NCBI GenBank assembly: GCA_028872915.1
Contig: JAGWNY010000020.1
Location: 1 to 58,494, forward strand
Direction: 5' to 3'
Source of the DNA: Verrucomicrobiota bacterium
Lineage (GTDB): Bacteria > Verrucomicrobiota > Verrucomicrobiia > Limisphaerales > UBA11358
DNA: 58,494 nucleotides
Shown: piece after piece, positions 52,923-58,494 of the stretch
How positions within the stretch are numbered: the first letter of the stretch is position 1
How the letters are laid out: every line of letters starts with the position of its first letter
Notes under the pieces: model-generated
What the model saw: the letters and a program-made list of their open reading frames with translations, nothing else
Told to the model about the DNA's origin: nothing
The model's database searches: none
Made by a program: the position numbers and the translations under genes

Positions 52923-53774
52923 ATGCAAACGATCACGTTGACGCTCGGCCATTCGCCCGATCCGGACGATGCCTTCATGTTCTATGGCTTGGCCAAGGAC
53001 CTCATTCCTGCCAACGGTTTCAGGTTTCAGCACATTCTTCAGGACATCCAGACGCTCAATGAACGCGCCACGCGCGGCGAATTGGACATTTCGGCCGTCA
53101 GCATTCATGCCTACGCGTTCGTCGCCCGCCAATACGCGCTGCTCCCGTCGGGCGCAAGCATGGGCGACGGCTACGGCCCCATGCTGGTGGCGAAACGACA
53201 ATTTTCCCGGGAGGAAATCCGCGGCAAACGGATCGCGGTGCCGGGGACAATGACCAGCGCCTTTCTGGCTTTGCAACTTTGGCTGGGCCTGCCGGCCAAC
53301 GAATTTCAATACATCGTCGTGCCCTTTGACCAAATCTTCGCTGCCGTCCGGGGCGGTGCGGCGGACGTGGGCCTGATTATTCATGAAGGCCAGCTTACAT
53401 GGAAAAACGAAGGCTTGGTCGTCTGCCAGGACCTCGGCCTCTGGTGGAACGATCAAAACGATGGCCTGCCTCTGCCCCTCGGGGGCAATGTCATCCACAA
53501 AAAATTTCCGCCGGACGTTCGCCGCGCCATTTCGAACGTCCTGACGGCGAGCATCCAATACAGCCTGGACCACCGCGTTGAAGCCGTGCAGCACGCCCTC
53601 CAATATGCGCGGGACATGGGCCGCGACCTGGCGGATAAATTCGTGGGCATGTATGTAAACCATTGGACGCTGGACTATGGCGACCGCGGACGGGAAAGCA
53701 TCCGCCGTTTCCTGGGCCAGGCGTTTGATCGCGGCTTCATTCCCCATCGCCAGGAGCCGGAATTTGTGGTGTGA
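52923..53774 (+). CDS. mqnD: 1,4-dihydroxy-6-naphthoate synthase MqnD
   Basis: Cleaves cyclic dehypoxanthinyl futalosine to 1,4-dihydroxy-6-naphthoate in the futalosine route to menaquinone. 283 residues with LTLGHSPDPDDAFMFYGLAK at the N-terminus, LDISAVSIHAYAFVARQYAL, GDGYGPMLVAKRQF, DVGLIIHEGQLTW with the catalytic His, and LPLPLGGNVIHKKF. Length normal. ATG two codons inside a GTG-started frame matches the family start. It supports menaquinone as the quinone used by ACIII here. mqnA, B, C and E are not in the window. Confidence 0.95.
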   Translation: MQTITLTLGHSPDPDDAFMFYGLAKDLIPANGFRFQHILQDIQTLNERATRGELDISAVSIHAYAFVARQYALLPSGASMGDGYGPMLVAKRQFSREEIRGKRIAVPGTMTSAFLALQLWLGLPANEFQYIVVPFDQIFAAVRGGAADVGLIIHEGQLTWKNEGLVVCQDLGLWWNDQNDGLPLPLGGNVIHKKFPPDVRRAISNVLTASIQYSLDHRVEAVQHALQYARDMGRDLADKFVGMYVNHWTLDYGDRGRESIRRFLGQAFDRGFIPHRQEPEFVV

Positions 53775-53822
53775 ACATTTTTTGAATTTTCATTGCCGCC
53801 GTTTCCCTCTAACGTGTCTTGA

Positions 53823-54695
53823 ATGAAAGGCATCATTCTTGCCGGCGGCGCCGGCTCGCGGCTCTATCCATTGACCCTGGTTGCCAGCAAGCAGCTTCAG
53901 CCGGTCTATGACAAGCCGATGGTGTATTACCCGCTGACCACGCTCATTGAAGGCGGCATCCGCGAATTGTGCCTCATCTCCACGCCGGCGGACCTGCCCC
54001 GCTTCAAACAACTTTTCGGCGACGGATCGCGCTTCGGCGTTTCCATCGAATATCGCGAACAGCCCAGGCCCGCCGGCATCGCCCAGGCCTTCCTCATCGC
54101 CGACACCTTCATCGGCGCGGACAATGTCACGCTCATCCTGGGCGACAATATTTTTTATGGCGACGAGGATTTTCACCGCTCGTTCGTCGAATTTAAATCC
54201 GGCGCGACGATTTTCGGCTATCACGTGAACGATCCGGAACGCTACGGCGTGGTGGAATTCGACGCGGATGGCCGGGCCATTTCCATTGAGGAAAAGCCGA
54301 AACGGCCCCGCAGCAATTACGCCGTTCCAGGCCTTTACATCTACGACAACACCATCGTGAACATTGCAAAAAATCTCCTTCCGTCCGCGCGCGGCGAATT
54401 GGAAATCACGGATGTGAACCTCGCCTATCTCTCGCGGGGCCGGCTTCGCGTGAACCGCCTTGCGCGCGGGTTTGCCTGGCTGGACGCCGGCACCAGCAGC
54501 AGTCTGCATGATGCCAGCGCCTACGTTCAGACGATCGAAACACGGCAGGGCATCAAGATCGGTTGTCCTGAAGAAGCCGCGTTTCGCAACGGCTTTCTTT
54601 CGCTGGCGCGCCTGGAGAGCCTGATCCAGAACATGCCCAATTGCGAATACCGCGATTATCTCAATGAAGTTGTGGCGGAAGCCAAACGCGTGTAG
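53823..54695 (+). CDS. rfbA: Glucose-1-phosphate thymidylyltransferase
   Basis: Makes dTDP-glucose from glucose 1-phosphate and dTTP, first step of dTDP-L-rhamnose and related sugars. 290 residues: MKGIILAGGAGSRLYPLTLV with the nucleotide loop, KQLQPVYDKPMVYYPLTTL, EQPRPAGIAQAFLIA, LILGDNIFYG, and FAWLDAGTSSSLHDAS. It follows mqnD by 48 bases and precedes an rfbD-like gene after a 144-base gap with a hairpin. rfbC, which normally supplies the epimerase, is missing from the cluster. Confidence 0.96.
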   Translation: MKGIILAGGAGSRLYPLTLVASKQLQPVYDKPMVYYPLTTLIEGGIRELCLISTPADLPRFKQLFGDGSRFGVSIEYREQPRPAGIAQAFLIADTFIGADNVTLILGDNIFYGDEDFHRSFVEFKSGATIFGYHVNDPERYGVVEFDADGRAISIEEKPKRPRSNYAVPGLYIYDNTIVNIAKNLLPSARGELEITDVNLAYLSRGRLRVNRLARGFAWLDAGTSSSLHDASAYVQTIETRQGIKIGCPEEAAFRNGFLSLARLESLIQNMPNCEYRDYLNEVVAEAKRV

Positions 54696-54788
54696 AATGG
54701 AGCGGATCAGAGAAGTGAACGTTTCCCGTTGCAAGACAGTCAGAATCATTGGAGCGTCGCCGGTCCGGAACATTTGCCAAGGCTTCCG

Positions 54789-54823
54789 CGGCGGCGCGCC
54801 TTGTTTTTCACCTCGCGCCGCCG
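54789..54823. terminator. GC-rich hairpin between rfbA and the rfbD-like gene
   Basis: Perfect 10-base inverted arms CGGCGGCGCG and CGCGCCGCCG around a 15-base T-rich loop. There is no T-run after the stem, so it may be an attenuator or a transcript-stability hairpin rather than a classic terminator. Confidence 0.45.
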
Positions 54824-54839
54824 GTGTTTCTGACATGAT

Positions 54840-55799
54840 ATGATTCTTCTTCTTGGCGCGTCGGGTTACATGGGAGCGGCTTTTGCGCATGAATTGAAGC
54901 GGCGCGGCCGGCAATTCATTCCCGTGGGCCGGAAGGATGCCGATTATACCCGGTTCGATTCCCTGCTCGCTTATCTGCGCGCGACCAAGCCGGAATTCGT
55001 CATCAATTCCGCCGGTTACACCGGCAAGCCCAACGTGGACGCTTGTGAACAAGCCCGCGCCGATACCCTTCAGGGCAATACCCTCCTGCCGCAGACCATC
55101 GCCCACGCCTGTGCCGCAGCCGGCATTCCCTGGGGTCACGTATCCAGCGGCTGCATTTTTTCGGGCGCAAAAATCGTTGAAAACGGCGAGGTTCGCATCG
55201 AGAAAGACCTGACCAAGCCCGAAGCGCGGGCCGTCGTCGAAAAATTTCCAGATCGCATCAAAGGCTTTACCGAAACGGATACCCCGAATTTTTCCTTTCG
55301 CGACGGGCCGTGCAGCTTTTACAGCGGCACCAAGGCCCTGGCCGAGGAAGCGGTCGCCGGCATTGGCCAAAGTTACATCTGGCGCCTGCGCATCCCGTTC
55401 GATGAATTCGATCAGTCGCGCAATTATCTCAGCAAAGTCCAGCGTTACGCGAAGGTCTATGACAACGTCAATTCCATCTCGCACCGCGCCGATTTCGTCC
55501 GCGCCGCCCTTGATCTTTGGGAGCGGCGCGTTCCCTCCGGCGTCTATAACCTGACCAATCCCGGCTTTGTAACGACGCGGCAGGTCGTTGCTCTGATCGA
55601 AAAAGTTCTTAAGCCGGAACGCGCGTTCCAATTCTGGGAAAATGACGGGGAATTTTACCGCTTGGGCGCCAAAGCACCCCGCTCCAATTGTGTGATGGAC
55701 GTTTCCAAGCTGCTGGCCGCCGGCGTTTCGATGCGTCCGGTTTGGGAAGCCGTGGAACACTCCCTCAAAAACTGGCGGCCGGAAAAAACTTCAACCTGA
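54840..55799 (+). CDS. NAD(P)-dependent sugar-nucleotide reductase, RfbD-like
   Basis: 319 residues. The short-chain Rossmann start is MILLLGASGYMGAAFAHELK, followed by PEFVINSAGYTGKPNVDACE, VSSGCIFSG and the catalytic YxxxK in FYSGTKALAEEAV. This is the dTDP-4-dehydrorhamnose reductase type, with an ordering close to plant-like rhamnose synthases (NRS/ER), which combine epimerase and reductase in one chain. That would explain the lack of rfbC but is inference. rfbB follows six bases after its stop. Confidence 0.82.
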   Translation: MILLLGASGYMGAAFAHELKRRGRQFIPVGRKDADYTRFDSLLAYLRATKPEFVINSAGYTGKPNVDACEQARADTLQGNTLLPQTIAHACAAAGIPWGHVSSGCIFSGAKIVENGEVRIEKDLTKPEARAVVEKFPDRIKGFTETDTPNFSFRDGPCSFYSGTKALAEEAVAGIGQSYIWRLRIPFDEFDQSRNYLSKVQRYAKVYDNVNSISHRADFVRAALDLWERRVPSGVYNLTNPGFVTTRQVVALIEKVLKPERAFQFWENDGEFYRLGAKAPRSNCVMDVSKLLAAGVSMRPVWEAVEHSLKNWRPEKTST

Positions 55800-55805
55800 A
55801 CTCCT

Positions 55806-56849
55806 TTGAACCTCTTGATTACAGGCGGCGCGGGATTCATCGGCTCAAACGTGATTCATCACGTCATCGCTCGCCCGGAAATATCCGCCCTCGTCAATCT
55901 GGATTGCCTCACGTACGCCGGCCATCTCGCCAACCTCGAAAAAATCTCCAGCCATCCCAAATACAGTTTTGAAAAAGTGGATTTGCGGGACAAGGCGGCC
56001 ACCCTCCGCGTCGTTCGCGAGCGTCATATTACCCACGTGATGCACCTGGCCGCGGAATCCCACGTGGACCGCTCCATTACCGGCCCCGACGATTTTATCC
56101 AGACCAACGTCATCGGCACGTTCAACCTGCTCGAAGCCTGCCGGGCCGCCTGGGGCGACAACCTTAATGACAAAAAATTTCATCATGTTTCCACGGATGA
56201 AGTTTATGGTTCCCTCGGCCCCACCGGTTTCTTCACCGAAACCACTCCCTACGCCCCCAATTCGCCTTACTCGGCCAGCAAAGCCGCCAGCGACATGCTT
56301 GTGCGCGCTTATCATCACACTTACAAACTTCCCACGGTCATTACCAATTGCTCCAACAACTACGGCCCCTACCAATTCCCGGAAAAACTCATTCCCGTCG
56401 TCATCCAAAGCGTTTTGGCCCGCAAACCCATTCCCATTTATGGCGATGGCATGAACGTGCGCGACTGGCTCTACGTTCGCGACCATGCCGGGGCGCTTTG
56501 GACCGTGCTCCTGCGCGGAAAAATTGGCGAGACTTACAACATCGGCGGCCATAACGAATGGCCCAACATCCGCATTGTCCAGTTGATTTGCGATACCATT
56601 GACGAAGTTGCCCCGGAACGCGGCGGCAATTCACGCGGCCTCATTTCTTTCGTGAAAGACCGGCCCGGCCATGACCGCCGCTACGCCATTGACGCCGCCA
56701 AAATTCAGCGCGAACTTGGCTGGACGCCCGCCCACCGTTTTGAAGACGGCCTGCGCGAAACCGTCCGGTGGTATCTGGACAATCAGCGCTGGGTGGAAAC
56801 CGTGGGCGGCAAAAACCGAACGCTTTTGCCCCCGACACTCTCAAAATGA
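55806..56849 (+). CDS. rfbB: dTDP-glucose 4,6-dehydratase
   Basis: Converts dTDP-glucose to the 4-keto-6-deoxy sugar. 347 residues: [46 protein letters not shown] with the catalytic Asp-Glu pair, the [15 protein letters not shown] motif (YxxxK), [17 protein letters not shown] and [18 protein letters not shown] is taken as the start because no ATG stands before the GGAGFIG loop. It is coupled by ATGA to the next gene. Confidence 0.95.
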   Translation: MNLLITGGAGFIGSNVIHHVIARPEISALVNLDCLTYAGHLANLEKISSHPKYSFEKVDLRDKAATLRVVRERHITHVMHLAAESHVDRSITGPDDFIQTNVIGTFNLLEACRAAWGDNLNDKKFHHVSTDEVYGSLGPTGFFTETTPYAPNSPYSASKAASDMLVRAYHHTYKLPTVITNCSNNYGPYQFPEKLIPVVIQSVLARKPIPIYGDGMNVRDWLYVRDHAGALWTVLLRGKIGETYNIGGHNEWPNIRIVQLICDTIDEVAPERGGNSRGLISFVKDRPGHDRRYAIDAAKIQRELGWTPAHRFEDGLRETVRWYLDNQRWVETVGGKNRTLLPPTLSK

Positions 56850-58264
56850 CCATGAAGCCGCTGCGCCCGCTTTTCGCGCTGTTCCTGGTCGCGGCCCTGC
56901 CCGCCGCCGCCGCGCCGTTGAATGTCATCCTCCGGCACCCTCATCTATTCGAAACGAGTCGCACGGGGACATTTGACGTCGCCGCCACCGCCCATTCCAT
57001 CTTGTGGCGCCATGACACCGGCCTGATGAGCGCCGACGTGCGCGGCCTTTCCCTCCTGCCCATGCTCCGCGCCATCGCCGCCCAATCCGATTGGACGATC
57101 TACGTTGAACCCGGCTCGGAACGAGTCGCCTCCGCTAAATTCGCCGATGAGCCTCCTGCTGCCGCCCTCCGCATGTTGCTGGGCGACCTGAATTTTACCA
57201 TCGTCACCAGCGCCAACGGCGCCACTTCCCTTTACGTCTTTAAAAGCGTCCGCCAAAACGCCACCCAACTCGTCGTGGCGCCGCCGCGCCACGTGCCAGA
57301 CGAATTGATTGTCCGCCTCAAACCCGGCGCCGACATTAACGCCCTCGCGCGGATGCTTGGCGCCAAAGTGGTCGGGCGCCTCGACGGTCTCGGCCTTTAT
57401 CGCCTCCAATTTTCCGATGCCGCCGCCGCTGAACTTGCCCTTTCAGAATTGCAACAGGACCAGGATGTTCTCTCCGTCGGTTACAATAACTATTTCAACC
57501 CGCCGCCCGCCGTTCAGAACCTCGGCTCCTCCACGCCTCCCTTGGGTCCGGTCAACCTCCAACTGCGCGCGCCATCAGGCTCCGGCAAAGTCATTGTCGG
57601 TCTCATTGATACCGCGGTTCAATCTTCCGACACTTCCCTCGATCAATTTCTCTTGAAGCAGATTTCCGTGGCCGACGGCACCCAGGCCGGCAGTTCCGAA
57701 TTGACCCACGGAACCGCCATGGCCCAAACCATTCTCCGCGCCATTGACGCGGTTGAGCATGGCAATTCTTCGGTTCAAGTTTTGCCTGTGGATGTCTATG
57801 GTTCCAGCCCCGATACGACCACTTGGAATGTTGCCCAGGGGATCATGGCCGCAGTGGCCAACGGCGCCAACGTCATCAACCTCAGCCTCGGCGATTCGAC
57901 TCCCGATCCCATGCTCGCCGATGTGATTCAAGCCGTTGAAAATGATCACATCCCCATCTTCGCCGCCGCCGGCAATCAATCCACGGCCTCCGCCACCTAT
58001 CCCGCCGCCTATCCCGGTGTGATGGCCGTCACCGCCTTGGAGCGGGGCGCCATCGCGCCGTATGCCGATTTCGGTTCATTCGTGGATTTTGCAGCGCCCG
58101 ACGGCGCCATTGCCTATCTGAACGGCCAGCCCTGGTTCACCATGGGCACGTCCGTTTCCACCGCCAATATGACGGGCCTCGCCGCCGGCCTGGCCGATTC
58201 CACCCATCAACCCTGGCCCCAAATCACCTCCACGCTTTACCAGTGGTATCCCGTGCCGAAATAA
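56846..58264 (+). CDS. Secreted subtilisin-like serine protease with STN-like N-terminus
   Basis: 472 residues. A signal peptide ([19 protein letters not shown]) leads into about 100 residues that look like a secretin/TonB short N-terminal (STN) domain ([35 protein letters not shown]). A fervidolysin-like pro-segment ([20 protein letters not shown]) follows, then the S8 domain with Asp255 (VGLIDTAVQ), His288 (THGTAMAQ), Asn377 (AAAGN) and Ser436 ([11 protein letters not shown]). All four catalytic positions are present although DTA and not DTG follows the Asp. The start overlaps the rfbB stop, an odd partner for a protease; a second ATG lies two codons on. Confidence 0.85.
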   Translation: MTMKPLRPLFALFLVAALPAAAAPLNVILRHPHLFETSRTGTFDVAATAHSILWRHDTGLMSADVRGLSLLPMLRAIAAQSDWTIYVEPGSERVASAKFADEPPAAALRMLLGDLNFTIVTSANGATSLYVFKSVRQNATQLVVAPPRHVPDELIVRLKPGADINALARMLGAKVVGRLDGLGLYRLQFSDAAAAELALSELQQDQDVLSVGYNNYFNPPPAVQNLGSSTPPLGPVNLQLRAPSGSGKVIVGLIDTAVQSSDTSLDQFLLKQISVADGTQAGSSELTHGTAMAQTILRAIDAVEHGNSSVQVLPVDVYGSSPDTTTWNVAQGIMAAVANGANVINLSLGDSTPDPMLADVIQAVENDHIPIFAAAGNQSTASATYPAAYPGVMAVTALERGAIAPYADFGSFVDFAAPDGAIAYLNGQPWFTMGTSVSTANMTGLAAGLADSTHQPWPQITSTLYQWYPVPK

Positions 58265-58494
58265 ATGCGTGCCAGGGAAACGTGAGGTGATTTTCGGCCG
58301 CGGAAATGGAAAAGGCGGAAGCGCGAAGGAACGCCAATGGAAGCGAACGGGCGTTTAATGGCCGTTGAACGGGCCTCCGACTGTCAAAACTCTTTAGAAA
58401 TGTCCCCCTCTTAACTCACGAGAAAATGTCCCCTGGTTGTGGTTGGTTGTTTATTCTCCCGGTTGGGGCTGCGGGACGCAGAGAGGCCGGAGCG
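58265..58494. other. Right edge: possible insertion-sequence terminal repeats
   Basis: AGAAATGTCCCC (58396) and AGAAAATGTCCCC (58421) form direct repeats 25 bases apart. Such xAAATGTCCC repeats occur at the ends of some IS21- and IS481-type elements (from memory). No transposase is within the window, so the assignment depends on what lies further right. Confidence 0.3.

Noticed and set aside
53790-55760. A 656-codon frame on the minus strand across rfbA and the rfbD-like gene
   Set aside because: Low-complexity, basic translation without motifs, fully overlapping two well-supported genes.

Overview
The window looks like a chromosomal segment of a Verrucomicrobiota bacterium, probably from the Pedosphaera/Limisphaerales side. 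The reasons are a high-GC gene background, a Minf_1886-type gene known to me from Verrucomicrobia and Planctomycetes, a complete alternative complex III operon, futalosine-pathway MqnD, a PPi-type phosphofructokinase, and a secreted GG-x-x-N repeat protein of a kind common in this phylum. Lineage and family calls come from reading the sequence and from memory; no searches were run.

Left end (1-7.5 kb). An AT-rich orphan gene is followed by decayed DNA holding a group II intron tail and a frameshifted ECF sigma factor. Housekeeping genes follow: aroK-queG in one direction, then maf, alaS and a GNAT acetyltransferase in the other.

Integron (7.5-10.2 kb). Five attC-like sites, four of them about 190 bp and nearly identical, separate five small unknown genes that all read leftward. 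On the opposite side of the last core site, reading rightward, is a fragment of an integron integrase interrupted by a stop codon. This is the canonical divergent layout of a chromosomal integron, here with a dead integrase.

Middle (10.5-30.3 kb). A large GG-x-x-N repeat surface protein, rmuC-ridA, a lipoate ligase divergent from aceE (PDH E1), a galactose module (Na+/sugar symporter, small membrane protein, galK), small PVC-type genes, glnE, a GIY-YIG gene and tRNA-Ala(GGC) flanked by identical palindromic repeats, an aquaporin-like channel and a GH3 glycosidase.

Respiratory operon (30.5-41.6 kb). Ten genes overlap by 1-4 bases each. actABCDEF encode alternative complex III, a menaquinol:cytochrome c oxidoreductase; MqnD elsewhere in the window fits menaquinone as its donor. 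The operon continues with a small membrane protein, a CcoN-like oxidase subunit in which all six canonical metal-ligand histidines are replaced, a CcoO-like cytochrome c carrying an insert that resembles the C-terminal domain of ribosomal protein bL12, and a monohaem cytochrome c. This apparently non-catalytic oxidase module is the most unusual system in the window.

Right part (41.8-58.5 kb). A hybrid sensor kinase with its REC-HPt-REC partner; a type III polyketide synthase-methyltransferase-flavoprotein operon; PPi-PFK; a HAD phosphatase and glmS; mqnD; a dTDP-sugar cluster (rfbA, an rfbD-like gene, rfbB) coupled to a secreted subtilisin-like protein with an STN-like N-terminus; and possible insertion-sequence end repeats at the right edge.
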